DNA of 35,058 bases from an uncultured Pseudomonadota bacterium (lineage in GTDB: Bacteria > Pseudomonadota > Gammaproteobacteria > Competibacterales > Competibacteraceae): NCBI GenBank assembly GCA_903844665.1, contig CAIMUS010000306.1, positions 1-35,058 on the forward strand, given 5' to 3'. This document shows positions 1-8,283 of this stretch, in pieces. Numbering within the stretch: position 1 is the first letter of the stretch; each line of letters opens with the position of its first letter. The position numbers and the translations under genes were made by a program. A model generated the notes under the pieces. The model did not search any database and had not been told where the DNA came from. It saw nothing but the letters and a program-made list of their open reading frames with translations.

Positions 1-1
1 A

Positions 2-103
2 GAAAAGATTCTAACATTATTAAAGGTTCCCCAGGAACTCTATAACTTATCATTTAGCGAACCGATGGTGAACTTGGATATAGAATTCAGTGCAGCGGCA
101 TAA
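2..103 (+). CDS. C-terminal end of an upstream gene (partial)
   Basis: A reading frame is open from the window edge for 33 codons and closes with TAA. The visible tail contains LKVPQELYNLSFSEP and ends in EFSAAA. No family is recognisable. It may be the end of a real gene entering from the left, because it has no internal stop and ordinary composition, but 33 codons can also be open by chance. It lies about 80 bases before the toxin-antitoxin pair on the same strand. Confidence 0.3.
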   Translation, partial: EKILTLLKVPQELYNLSFSEPMVNLDIEFSAAA

Positions 104-185
104 AAAATCCAGGTGGGTTGAAAAAATGAGCGAAAGCTAAGACTACGTCCGGCCCAATACTAATGAGCCACCGAATAGGCAGAAT

Positions 186-503
186 ATGGCAACCATGACC
201 AGTATATTAAACCTGCGTTTCGATCACATCGAAGCCACCGACCTCCGGCTGATCCAGGGCTTCTCCCTCGACCAGCTCGGCCAAATCTTGGGCGAGCAGC
301 TATTGATCGCCCGCTACAAAGCCGGAGATTTCTCGCTGGGCGAGGTCTCGGAGATGCTGGGGTTCTACCCGGACATCGTGCGAACCCAGCAGTGGTTAAA
401 TGAGCGGGGCGTGACTCAGGACTACTCCGCGACGGAACGGGCGCATCTCGACCAGAGCGCACGCGATCTGTTTTCCGGGCTGGGCCTTCCAGAGCGCGGC
501 TAA
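186..503 (+). CDS. UPF0175-type antitoxin, partner of a PIN-domain toxin
   Basis: This 105-aa protein resembles UPF0175 antitoxins. A segment of the type ARYKAGDFSLGEVSEMLGF is followed by a short helix and NERGV, which matches the helix-turn-helix core of that family. The protein is expected to bind its own promoter and neutralise the toxin encoded next. The start is either the first ATG or the one three codons later; the first follows a weak AGG-containing ribosome-binding site. Only three bases separate its stop from the toxin start, so the two are translationally linked. The family call rests on motif resemblance, and the autoregulatory role is inferred from such pairs in general. Confidence 0.7.
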   Translation: MATMTSILNLRFDHIEATDLRLIQGFSLDQLGQILGEQLLIARYKAGDFSLGEVSEMLGFYPDIVRTQQWLNERGVTQDYSATERAHLDQSARDLFSGLGLPERG

Positions 504-506
504 ACC

Positions 507-905
507 ATGGCCATCGTGATTTGCGACACCTCATCGCTCATCAAGCTCTCGATTACCGAAACCCTGAGCCTCTTACCCGAATTGTTCCGCACGGTGGTTA
601 TTCCAGGAGCCGTCTATCAGGAATGCCCGCCGACCTTGCGCGCCCAGATCGACAGCTTGGGCTTTTCACTGGAAACACCTAAAGCCCACATATTCGTGCA
701 GTTCGGCGCTGGCGAACGCGAGGCGTTGAATTTAGCCCTCGACGAGCCTTGGGCGAGTGTATTTGTTTTGACGGACGACCGGAAGGCGATTAATGCGGCG
801 GCACGGACAGGCATCAAGACGATTACGGTGTTTGATTTCTTCGCGGCCCTAAAACTTACCAAGCGTATTTCCGATACACGGCAGTTGGTACAAAAACTGA
901 GATAG
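507..905 (+). CDS. PIN-domain toxin, DUF3368-like (VapC-type ribonuclease)
   Basis: This 132-aa protein has the layout of a PIN nuclease. It starts with ICDTSSLIKL (Asp7), has an acidic residue near Glu39, a GAGEREAL segment (Glu70/Glu72) and a TDDRKA segment (Asp90/Asp91). These are the acidic positions that bind the metal ion in PIN ribonucleases. DUF3368 proteins are regularly encoded directly after UPF0175 proteins, as here, and act as toxins that cleave RNA. The length is normal and the gene looks intact. The RNA target cannot be read from sequence. Confidence 0.75.
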   Translation: MAIVICDTSSLIKLSITETLSLLPELFRTVVIPGAVYQECPPTLRAQIDSLGFSLETPKAHIFVQFGAGEREALNLALDEPWASVFVLTDDRKAINAAARTGIKTITVFDFFAALKLTKRISDTRQLVQKLR

Positions 906-960
906 GCTCCAACCCCATGCCTGCCCACCACCTACCCCCCATTGAATTTTCTAAATAAAG

Positions 961-987
961 AGTAGATGATTTCGCTATCGATCTACT
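961..987. terminator. Hairpin downstream of the toxin gene, possible weak terminator
   Basis: Seven-base arms AGTAGAT and ATCTACT enclose a further three-base stem (GAT/ATC) with a one-base bulge and a TTCGCT loop. It lies about 55 bases after the toxin stop. There is no T-run after it, so it is at best an imperfect intrinsic terminator. The gap from 906 to 1050 holds nothing else I can support. Confidence 0.3.
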
Positions 988-1050
988 TATCATACTGGCT
1001 ATGGGGTGCGTTGAATAATATTGGGGTATGATGAATCCAAAGGATATTGA

Positions 1051-1140
1051 AGCCCGCGTAGGATGGGTAGAGCGCAGCGAAACCCATCATGGGGCGGCGC
1101 TGCGATGGGTTTCGGCCGACGCCTCCACCCATCCTACGAC
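1051..1140. repeat. Dispersed inverted-repeat element, copy 1
   Basis: The element begins AGCCCGCGTAGGATGGGTAG and ends CACCCATCCTACGAC, so its ends are inverted repeats (CGTAGGATGGGT against ACCCATCCTACG). An inner pair, GAAACCCATC against GATGGGTTTC, extends the fold. A second copy of the same design lies about 430 bases to the right. Elements of this type are common in intergenic gaps of several environmental gammaproteobacteria. It may be a small non-autonomous mobile element. Confidence 0.75.
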
Positions 1141-1147
1141 TGAGGAT

Positions 1148-1396
1148 TTATTCGGAATCATCCGGGAAGTATTGCAACACCTCATCACGAGCAGCTTCAA
1201 GTTCCTCCCAACGTGGTATCTTACGCATGCGGATGTTCGCCTCATCAATGTCCTGCTGATCAAAGAACAGGTAAATGGGTCGCAATGCCTGGCGAAACAG
1301 ATAGTTTCGATAATAATGCATTTCTGATTCACCCTTGAGGCGACGGTAAATTTCACAAACGAGCGCCGCATCGGGGACTTCTGATAAATTGATCAT
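1148..1396 (-). CDS. Small hypothetical protein (82 aa)
   Basis: The predicted protein is short, charged and soluble, with a run of the type MHYYRNYLFRQALRPIYLFF followed by acidic, helical sequence ending in FPDD. No family is recognised. The ATG follows AAGGGA at a usable distance, and composition looks coding rather than like the repeats on either side. It sits alone on the minus strand between two copies of the same inverted-repeat element. It could be an orphan cargo gene or a remnant of a larger locus. Confidence 0.5.
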   Translation of the reverse strand: MINLSEVPDAALVCEIYRRLKGESEMHYYRNYLFRQALRPIYLFFDQQDIDEANIRMRKIPRWEELEAARDEVLQYFPDDSE

Positions 1397-1486
1397 CGTT
1401 AAATTCCCTTATGGTGTGGATGACTGGCATTGCGATGGAGCCGCTGATCTTTCCTTAGCTTAACCCGACTTAACCGAGATCGGCAA

Positions 1487-1576
1487 AGCCCGCGCAGGAT
1501 GGGTAGAGCAAAGCGAAACCCATCATCAAGCGATGGACGATGAGTTTCGGCTGGCGCCTCTACCCATCCTACGACC
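1487..1576. repeat. Dispersed inverted-repeat element, copy 2
   Basis: It begins AGCCCGCGCAGGATGGGTAG and ends CTACCCATCCTACGAC, with inner arms related to GAAACCCATC. It is in the same orientation as copy 1, with a diverged centre. It ends only 16 bases before the kdpD start codon, so the hairpin may affect transcription or translation of kdpD. Confidence 0.75.
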
Positions 1577-1592
1577 ACTACGGTAACTCCGA

Positions 1593-4316
1593 ATGAGCAT
1601 CGACACCGACCAGCGACCAAACCCGGATGAATTACTGAAGCGCTACCACGAGGAAGAAACCAAGGCCCAACGCGGTAAATTGCAGATTTTCTTCGGCGCC
1701 TCGGCGGGTGTCGGCAAGACCTACGCCATGTTGCTGGCGGCCCGGCAGCTTCGCGCCCAGGGACTGGATGTAGTGGTCGGCCTCGTCGAGACGCACGGTC
1801 GGGCGGAGACCGAAGCCTTGCTGGCGGGGCTGGAAGTCCTGCCCCGCCGGGAGGCGCCGTATCGCGACCGGGTGCTGAAAGAATTCGATCTCGACGCTGC
1901 GCTAAAGCGCAAGCCAGTACTGATCCTGGTCGACGAACTCGCCCATAGCAACGTACCGGGTTCGCGCCATCCGAAACGCTGGCAGGATATCGAAGAGTTG
2001 CTGGCCGCCGGAATCGACGTTTACACCACGGTCAACGTGCAGCATCTGGAAAGCCTCAACGACGTGGTGAGCGGCATCACCGAGATTCGAGTGTGGGAAA
2101 CTGTACCCGATCGCATCTTCGAGGAAGCGGATGAGGTGGTGCTGGTCGATCTCCCTCCCGACGAGTTGCTGCAGCGGCTCAAAGAGGGCAAAGTCTACCT
2201 GCCGGAGCAGGCCAAGCGGGCGATCCAGAACTTTTTCCGCAAAGGCAATCTGATCGCGCTGCGGGAGATGGCGCTGCGGCGCACGGCGGACCGGGTCGAT
2301 GATCAGATGCTGGCCTATCGCCGCGACATTATCGCCGCGCCGATCTGGCAGACCCGCGACGCGATCCTGGTTTGCATCGGACCCCATCCAGGCGCGGAGA
2401 AAGTCGTGCGCGGCGCCAGCCGGCTGGCGGCCCAGCTCGACGTGCCCTGGCATGCCGTCTATGTCGAGACCCCCAGGCTGCAGCGGCTGCCCGAAGAACA
2501 GCGCCGGGGTATCCTGAAAACGCTGAAGCTCGCTCAGGATTTGGGCGCGTTGACCGCCACTCTGCCCGCCCAGGATATCGCCACAGCTATTGTCGCCTAC
2601 GCCCGCAAGCATAACCTGGCCAAGCTGGTCGTCGGGCGGACTTCCCGGCGACGCTGGTCACCGTTTCGACGTTCTTTGGCCTGGCGTGTCGGCGAACTCG
2701 CCCATGATATCGATATTGTCGCGGTGGCGCACGACAGCAACGAAGCCAGAACGACCAAGACGCCCGCTGTCGCCGATGAAGAACCGGCGGGCGTCAGGCC
2801 GGTCCGTTGGACCCGCTACCTGTGGTCGCTGCTCGTCTGCACCGCAACCACGCTGGTAACGCTACCGTTCCAGCCGTACCTCGACCTGGCGAATATCGTA
2901 ATGCTCTTCCTGCTTGCCGTCGTGATCGCGGCGGTCCGTTTCGGCCGGGGACCGGCCACCTTGGCCGCCGTGGTGAACGTGGCGGCGTTCGATTTCTTCT
3001 TCGTACCCCCACAGTTTTCGTTTGGCATCCACGATGCCCAGTATCTGCTGACCTTCGCCGTCATGCTGAGTGTGGGCCTGATTACCGGCCAACTGACGGC
3101 AGGATTGCGTTACCAGGCCCGGGTGGCGGGACATCGCGAGGAACGCTCGCGCGATCTGTATCAAATGGCGCGGGAACTGTCAGGAGCGCTCACCAACGAG
3201 CAGATCGTCGAGATCAGCGACCGCTATATCGAAGCCAGCTTTCATGCCCAGGCGGAAATGCTGCTGCCGGACGAGGCGGAGAAACAACTGCTGCCCTACG
3301 CCAGTTCCGCGGATAAGCCGACGCTGGATCCCGGCATTGCCCAATGGGTGTACGACCGCAGCGAGCCGGCAGGGATCGGCACCGATACCTTGCCCGGCAG
3401 TCCGGCGCTGTATCTGCCCTTGAAGGCGCCGCTGCGCACGCGCGGTGTGCTGGCGATCGAACCGACCAATCCCCGTGTGTTGATGATCCCGGAGCAGCGC
3501 CGGCAACTGGAAATATTCACCGCCCTGATCGCCATTGCCCTGGAGCGGGTCCATTTCGTGACGATCGCCCGCGAGGCGCTGATACGGATGGAATCGGAGC
3601 GCCTGCGCAATTCTCTGCTGTCCGCCCTATCACATGATCTGCGCACGCCGCTCACGGCTTTAGTCGGTCTGGCCGATTCGCTGGAGCTAAGCCGGCCGGC
3701 GCTCTCCTCCGAGCAAGCCGAATTGGCGCAAGCCATTCGGGAACAGGCGTTGCGCACGAGTGAACTGGTGAACAAGGTGCTCGATATGGCGCGCTTGCAG
3801 GCGGGCGGGATGCGTCTGAACCGGCAGTGGCAGTCGCTGGAAGAAGTCGTCGGCAGCGCTCTCAAAGCGCGCGAATCCCTGCTGGCGGGACATCATGTCG
3901 AGGTGCAACTTCCGACCGATTTGCGGTTAATCGAGTTCGACGCCGTGCTGATCGAGCGCGTCCTGGTGAACCTGCTCGAAAACGCCGCCAAGTATACGCC
4001 GGCAGGCAGTGAAATCACCGTGGAAGCCGTGGTCAGGGGCAAGGAGATCGAGATCGCCGTGCGCGATAACGGACCTGGCCTGCCGCCAGGACTGGAGCCG
4101 GTGATCTTCGAGAAATTTATCCGGGGCGCCCAGGAATCGGCAAAACCAGGGATAGGTCTGGGGCTGGCGATTTGCAAAGCCATCGTCGAGGCGCATGAGG
4201 GCCGCATCTGGGCCGAGAACCGGCAAAACGGCGGCGCACGGTTTGCGTTCACCCTGCCGTTGGGGAATCCGCCAGCGGTGGAACCGGAAATGGTCCTGGA
4301 GCAGGCAGCGGAGTAA
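1593..4316 (+). CDS. kdpD: Sensor histidine kinase KdpD
   Basis: This 907-aa membrane kinase senses potassium limitation and phosphorylates KdpE. The N-terminal KdpD domain has a Walker A motif GASAGVGKT (about residues 35-43) and a LVDELAHSN segment. A universal-stress-protein-like domain, a short DUF4118 block of membrane helices (about residues 410-500), a GAF-like region and the kinase core follow. The phosphorylated histidine is in SHDLRTPL (His681). ATPase boxes ENAAKYTP, DNGPGLP and GIGLGLAI are intact. Length is close to the ~894 aa of the E. coli protein. It is followed four bases later by kdpE. The kdpFABC pump genes usually beside it are not in the window. Confidence 0.96.
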   Translation: MSIDTDQRPNPDELLKRYHEEETKAQRGKLQIFFGASAGVGKTYAMLLAARQLRAQGLDVVVGLVETHGRAETEALLAGLEVLPRREAPYRDRVLKEFDLDAALKRKPVLILVDELAHSNVPGSRHPKRWQDIEELLAAGIDVYTTVNVQHLESLNDVVSGITEIRVWETVPDRIFEEADEVVLVDLPPDELLQRLKEGKVYLPEQAKRAIQNFFRKGNLIALREMALRRTADRVDDQMLAYRRDIIAAPIWQTRDAILVCIGPHPGAEKVVRGASRLAAQLDVPWHAVYVETPRLQRLPEEQRRGILKTLKLAQDLGALTATLPAQDIATAIVAYARKHNLAKLVVGRTSRRRWSPFRRSLAWRVGELAHDIDIVAVAHDSNEARTTKTPAVADEEPAGVRPVRWTRYLWSLLVCTATTLVTLPFQPYLDLANIVMLFLLAVVIAAVRFGRGPATLAAVVNVAAFDFFFVPPQFSFGIHDAQYLLTFAVMLSVGLITGQLTAGLRYQARVAGHREERSRDLYQMARELSGALTNEQIVEISDRYIEASFHAQAEMLLPDEAEKQLLPYASSADKPTLDPGIAQWVYDRSEPAGIGTDTLPGSPALYLPLKAPLRTRGVLAIEPTNPRVLMIPEQRRQLEIFTALIAIALERVHFVTIAREALIRMESERLRNSLLSALSHDLRTPLTALVGLADSLELSRPALSSEQAELAQAIREQALRTSELVNKVLDMARLQAGGMRLNRQWQSLEEVVGSALKARESLLAGHHVEVQLPTDLRLIEFDAVLIERVLVNLLENAAKYTPAGSEITVEAVVRGKEIEIAVRDNGPGLPPGLEPVIFEKFIRGAQESAKPGIGLGLAICKAIVEAHEGRIWAENRQNGGARFAFTLPLGNPPAVEPEMVLEQAAE

Positions 4317-4320
4317 GGGT

Positions 4321-5013
4321 ATGAGCCAAACTGTTCCCGTCATCCTACTGGTCGAAGATGAAAAGGAAATCCGCCGTTTCGTGCGGATGGCGCTGGAGAC
4401 GGAAGGCTGCCACGTGGTCGAGGCGGAGGGCTGCAAGCGAGGGCTGATCGAAGCGGGTACCCGCAAGCCGGATCTGCTGATTCTGGATCTGGGCCTGCCG
4501 GATGGAGATGGGGTCGAGTTGATCCGCGATCTGCGTGGCTGGAGTTCGATGCCGGTCATCGTGCTGTCGGCACGCTCGCAGGAGGCGGATAAGATCCAGG
4601 CGCTCGATGCCGGCGCCGATGACTATCTGACCAAACCGTTCGGCGTCGGCGAGTTGCTCGCCCGGGTGCGGGCTGTATTGCGGCGCCTGAGCCGTGCCGG
4701 CGATACCGGTCAGACCCTCGTCAAATTCGGCGAGGTCAGCGTGGATCTGGTCAGACGGGTGGTCGAAAAGGCCGGACAGCCGGTTCATTTGACCCCCATC
4801 GAGTACCGACTGTTAGCCCTGCTGATCAATAATGCCGGCAAGGTGTTGACCCATCGCCAGATGCTACGGGAGGTCTGGGGTCCGACCTATGTGGAGAGTT
4901 CTCATTATCTACGGGTCTATATGGGGCATTTACGCCAGAAACTGGAGGACGACTCCACCCGTCCGCGGTATATTATTACCGAGACGGGTGTGGGTTACCG
5001 GTTCGTGGGGTAG
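4321..5013 (+). CDS. kdpE: Response regulator KdpE
   Basis: This 230-aa OmpR-family regulator is the partner of KdpD. The receiver domain shows the acidic pocket VEDE, the phosphoacceptor in LLILDLGLPDGDG (Asp56) and the conserved Lys in DYLTKPFG. The C-terminal winged helix has LTPIEYRLLALL and ends SHYLRVYMGHLRQKLE. The chosen ATG lies four bases after the kdpD stop; the longer frame upstream overlaps kdpD and is rejected. KdpE activates kdpFABC under potassium limitation, but no such target is visible here, so the regulated genes must lie elsewhere. It ends 22 bases from the convergent GH57 gene. Confidence 0.96.
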   Translation: MSQTVPVILLVEDEKEIRRFVRMALETEGCHVVEAEGCKRGLIEAGTRKPDLLILDLGLPDGDGVELIRDLRGWSSMPVIVLSARSQEADKIQALDAGADDYLTKPFGVGELLARVRAVLRRLSRAGDTGQTLVKFGEVSVDLVRRVVEKAGQPVHLTPIEYRLLALLINNAGKVLTHRQMLREVWGPTYVESSHYLRVYMGHLRQKLEDDSTRPRYIITETGVGYRFVG

Positions 5014-5035
5014 TTCCTACCGGATCAGGTTTTCG

Positions 5036-6226
5036 TCAGGCGCTGCCCAGCAGTGCCTTGGCCTCCCCCAAATGCCAGGCGACATCGTCCATATCCTTAT
5101 GGGTCTTGTAGACCCAGGCCTCGCCCCAATAGAGATTGCAACTGGTCTCGGCGCGCAGCAGATGCCAATGGGCTTCCCTGAGAACCCGTTCCAGTTCCGG
5201 GCTGGGGTCCGGCGCCTTGGCCACCGCTGCGGCGACCTCGTGGAACTCCTTACTCAACTCGTATATCCTCTTCAGGGCGTCACGTTGCGCCTCCGAGCCC
5301 TGCCATTGATGGAAATTCCAACCATGATGCTCGTCGGTGTTCCAGGCGCCACGGCGCACCGACACCCGCCCATAGGCGCCGAAGCGGTCGAGATACTCGG
5401 TAATGAAAGTCGGCCGCATGTCCGAGTTACCGGCGCGGATTTCATCCAGCGCCTGACGATAGAAGTAGGTCCAGAAATTGGCCTTGGGATTGACATTGCG
5501 GAACCAGCCGCCGTTATCGCCGTCGGTCGCGGTGGTCACCAGCGGCGGAAAGTCGCACCACCTGGTCCGTTCATGCAATTCATGATAGAACCAGCCGTAA
5601 TCCATGCCGGCGAGTTGAGCGTTCGACAGATCCCGGTCGCGGACGATAATGACGATTTCTTCACCTTCGTATTCCGCGATATGCGGCCGGTAACGCAGTT
5701 CCTGCCAGTTCATCGGGTCGATGGGATCGATATATTCGCTGTCCACCAGCACATAGCGATAGCCGGCCTTCTTCAGGTGTGGAATCAGCTTCATGTCGAA
5801 GCCCATCTCCGGCGGCCAGAAGCCGTTGAACCGGCTGCGCCAGAAAACATGCCCGGCGGTCTGCTGCCAGCGGCCGATCTGCTCGTCCCAATCGGCCTCG
5901 GGAATCAACGCCAGGACCGGATGGTAATAGCCGGTGCCGAGGATTTCGAACAATTGCCGATTCTGCAAATGCCACAGCAGGGTCCCGCAATCGACGACGC
6001 CATAAACGCGGTTCTGAAAATCGGGATTGGAGAGCGTCTCCAGCAGCGTGCCGGACAGCGACAGATGCACCCGCGCGATATCTTCATATCCCCATAAGGT
6101 GCGCGGCATACGGTCGTAAGCGAACAGGATCTCTTTGACTTCCCACTCGTTGCTAACGAGCAGTTCATCGAGATTGCTTGGCGGCTGATGCATGTTAAGC
6201 ACCAGCGCATGGTAGATTTCCTTCAT
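5036..6226 (-). CDS. Glycoside hydrolase family 57 protein
   Basis: This 396-aa protein has the GH57 fold signatures: an N-terminal LNMHQPP segment in the first strand and GFWPPEMGF, where Glu140 is the expected catalytic nucleophile. TTATDGDNGG follows, with Asp235 or Asp237 as candidate acid/base. GH57 enzymes act on alpha-glucans (amylase, branching enzyme or transferase activity). The protein has no signal peptide, so it should act on intracellular polymer such as glycogen. A GT4 glycosyltransferase with glycogen-synthase-like motifs lies 5 kb away. The exact reaction cannot be assigned. The ATG follows a GGGGG stretch that can serve as ribosome-binding site. Confidence 0.85.
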   Translation of the reverse strand: MKEIYHALVLNMHQPPSNLDELLVSNEWEVKEILFAYDRMPRTLWGYEDIARVHLSLSGTLLETLSNPDFQNRVYGVVDCGTLLWHLQNRQLFEILGTGYYHPVLALIPEADWDEQIGRWQQTAGHVFWRSRFNGFWPPEMGFDMKLIPHLKKAGYRYVLVDSEYIDPIDPMNWQELRYRPHIAEYEGEEIVIIVRDRDLSNAQLAGMDYGWFYHELHERTRWCDFPPLVTTATDGDNGGWFRNVNPKANFWTYFYRQALDEIRAGNSDMRPTFITEYLDRFGAYGRVSVRRGAWNTDEHHGWNFHQWQGSEAQRDALKRIYELSKEFHEVAAAVAKAPDPSPELERVLREAHWHLLRAETSCNLYWGEAWVYKTHKDMDDVAWHLGEAKALLGSA

Positions 6227-6360
6227 TGCGCCCCCAGAGCTTCTCGTTAATTTTCTGCAATCGAACAGTAATCAGTAATGACCAGGAGGTTTTTGCACTC
6301 CGGTGGATAGTTTCCCATATATGCACACGGGTCTCAATCGACCCGGCGGCGCCGTCTTGC

Positions 6361-7254
6361 TCACTCGACCGAGAGCCGTTGCGCCTGTCTGAAGTCCTCC
6401 CTGGCCTGTTGCGGTTGACCCAAGGCATCGTAGGCTTTGCCCCGGTTGAGATAGGCATCGGCGAAGCCCGAGTTGAGCTTTAGCGCCTGATCATAATCCT
6501 GAATCGCCCGCTGATACTGCCCCAGGGCGTGATAGGCGACGCCCCGATTGAAATAAGCCTCGGCCAGGTTGGGATTCAGGCGTAAGGCCTGGTCATGATC
6601 GAGGATCGCCCGCTGATACTGCCCCAGGGCGTGATAGGCAACGCCCCGGTTGGTATAGGCTTCGGCGGAATTCGGATTCAGCCGCAGGGCATTGCTATGA
6701 TCGACGATCGCCCGCCAGGACTGCCCCAGGGTGTTATAGGCGATGCCCCGGTTGGTATAGGCCTCGGGGTAGTTGGGATTGAGCCGCAGCGCCTGATTAT
6801 GATCCTGCAGTGCCCGCCAGTATTGGCGCATGCCCTCGTGGGTGACACCGCGATTGCTGTAAGCACGGGCGTCGTTAGGGTTCAGGCGCAGGGCCTGATT
6901 GAAATCCGCGAGCGCCGGCTGATACTCACCCAGGGCATTATAGGCGACACCCCGGTTGGTATAGGCCCTGGCATAGTTGGGGTCCAGGCGCAGCGCTCGA
7001 TCGTAGTCCGCGACCGCCTGCCGATACTGACCGAGGGCGCTGTAGGCGTTGCCCCGCTTAAAGTAAACCTTGGCCAGGCTGGCCGTGGACAGTTCACCTG
7101 ACTCGATAGCAGCGCTCCATTGCGTTATCGCCTGCCGATAGTCATTGACATCGGCGGCTTTTTCCGCCTGCCACAGGAACTTATCGGTGCCTGTTACGCA
7201 GGCGGACAGAGCCAGCGTCAGTACGACAGTCGGCATGAGCAGAAAACGAGACAT
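6361..7254 (-). CDS. TPR-repeat lipoprotein
   Basis: The 297-aa product begins with a lipoprotein signal peptide with lipobox LSAC (Cys19), so it should be a lipid-anchored envelope protein. About seven 34-residue tetratricopeptide repeats of the type AYTNRGVAYNALGQY...ALRLNPN follow. TPRs are scaffolds for protein-protein contacts; the partner is unknown. At DNA level the repeats are so alike that a 35-bp stretch at 6503-6537 recurs exactly at 6605-6639, one repeat unit (102 bp) apart, which suggests recent unit duplication. It lies 27 bases after cobD on the same strand and may be co-transcribed with it, though no cobalamin role is evident. Confidence 0.9.
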   Translation of the reverse strand: MSRFLLMPTVVLTLALSACVTGTDKFLWQAEKAADVNDYRQAITQWSAAIESGELSTASLAKVYFKRGNAYSALGQYRQAVADYDRALRLDPNYARAYTNRGVAYNALGEYQPALADFNQALRLNPNDARAYSNRGVTHEGMRQYWRALQDHNQALRLNPNYPEAYTNRGIAYNTLGQSWRAIVDHSNALRLNPNSAEAYTNRGVAYHALGQYQRAILDHDQALRLNPNLAEAYFNRGVAYHALGQYQRAIQDYDQALKLNSGFADAYLNRGKAYDALGQPQQAREDFRQAQRLSVE

Positions 7255-7281
7255 AATTACCCCTGCGGTCCTGTCATGAAA

Positions 7282-8283
7282 TCAGCGTCGCGTCTGCCGT
7301 TGTACCCGAATCCCGGCCAGCGCCTGATGCAGCCGTCGCCAAGCGGTATCACTATCGGGCAAGCCCAGGCGGAGGCTGGGGGGATCGTCGAACCGCCTTA
7401 CCCAGATACCCCGCCGGGCCAATGCCTCCTGGAAAAATTCGGCATCCGGTTGCTGCAGCCATTGGAACAGGAAGGCGCCACCGTCGATCGTCAGATCATA
7501 GCGATTCAGCAGCTCGGCCAGTCGCAGGCTGGAACGCTGCAAAGCCCGTCGGGTTTCCCGCTGCCAGCCGCGATCCGCCAACGCCCTGGCGGCTATCCAG
7601 CGGCCCGGACCATTCACCGCCCAGGGTCCCAGATGGTCGTGCAGACGGTTGCGCAAGACATCCTCACAGAGGACGAAACCCACCCGGATTCCGGCCAGAC
7701 CGAAGAACTTGCCCAGCGAACGCAGCACGATCAGGCCCGGCAAACCGGCCTGAGGCGCGAGACTCTGCTCCGGCGTGGCGTCCATGAACGCCTCGTCCAC
7801 CACCAGCCAGCCACCCCGCTGCGCCAGTCGTATCCGCCACCCCAACAGCACCTCGGGCGCAAAGCGTGCACCGGTGGGATTATTGGGATTACCCAACACC
7901 AGTACATCGATATCGTCGAGGGCGCTATCGATGGCGTCCGCCACCAGTGGTACGACCAGATGGCCATGATACCGCCAGGCGCGGGCATATTCGTTATAGC
8001 CGGGGGTCAGAATCCCTACCCGGCTGATCCCGCGCAAGGCCGGCAGCGCCTGAATGGCCGCCTGCGAGCCCGGCACCGGCAACAACTGGGCCGTGCCATA
8101 ATAGGCTTCCGCCGCCCGCTCCAGGCCATCGTCTTCCTCGGGCAGACGTCGCCACACCAGTGTCGGCACCGGCGGTGCCGGCCAGCCGCGTGGGTTGATG
8201 CCGGTGGATAAATCCAACCATTGATTGAGAGCGATCCCGTAACGGGCCGCCACTGCCCTGAGGGCGCCGCCGTGTTCAAGCAA
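7282..8283 (-). CDS. cobD: Threonine-phosphate decarboxylase CobD (PLP enzyme)
   Basis: This 333-aa PLP-dependent aminotransferase-fold enzyme should convert L-threonine-phosphate to (R)-1-amino-2-propanol phosphate, the linker for the cobalamin nucleotide loop. Visible signatures are LDLSTGINP near the start, [16 protein letters not shown], and the PLP-binding lysine in [15 protein letters not shown] (Lys192). The start is an unusual TTG. It sits seven bases after a strong GGAGGA ribosome-binding site and overlaps the end of cbiB, which implies translational coupling. The CbiB product uses this aminopropanol phosphate, which supports the assignment over a histidinol-phosphate aminotransferase. 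Confidence 0.92.
   Translation of the reverse strand: MLEHGGALRAVAARYGIALNQWLDLSTGINPRGWPAPPVPTLVWRRLPEEDDGLERAAEAYYGTAQLLPVPGSQAAIQALPALRGISRVGILTPGYNEYARAWRYHGHLVVPLVADAIDSALDDIDVLVLGNPNNPTGARFAPEVLLGWRIRLAQRGGWLVVDEAFMDATPEQSLAPQAGLPGLIVLRSLGKFFGLAGIRVGFVLCEDVLRNRLHDHLGPWAVNGPGRWIAARALADRGWQRETRRALQRSSLRLAELLNRYDLTIDGGAFLFQWLQQPDAEFFQEALARRGIWVRRFDDPPSLRLGLPDSDTAWRRLHQALAGIRVQRQTRR

Noticed and set aside
1028-1327. 99-aa plus-strand frame
   Set aside because: It runs through the inverted-repeat element and antisense to the more plausible 82-aa gene.
4889-6097. 402-aa plus-strand frame
   Set aside because: It is antisense to the well-supported GH57 gene and has no family resemblance.
7120-8211. 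363-aa plus-strand frame
   Set aside because: It lies antisense to cobD, whose catalytic motifs are clear.
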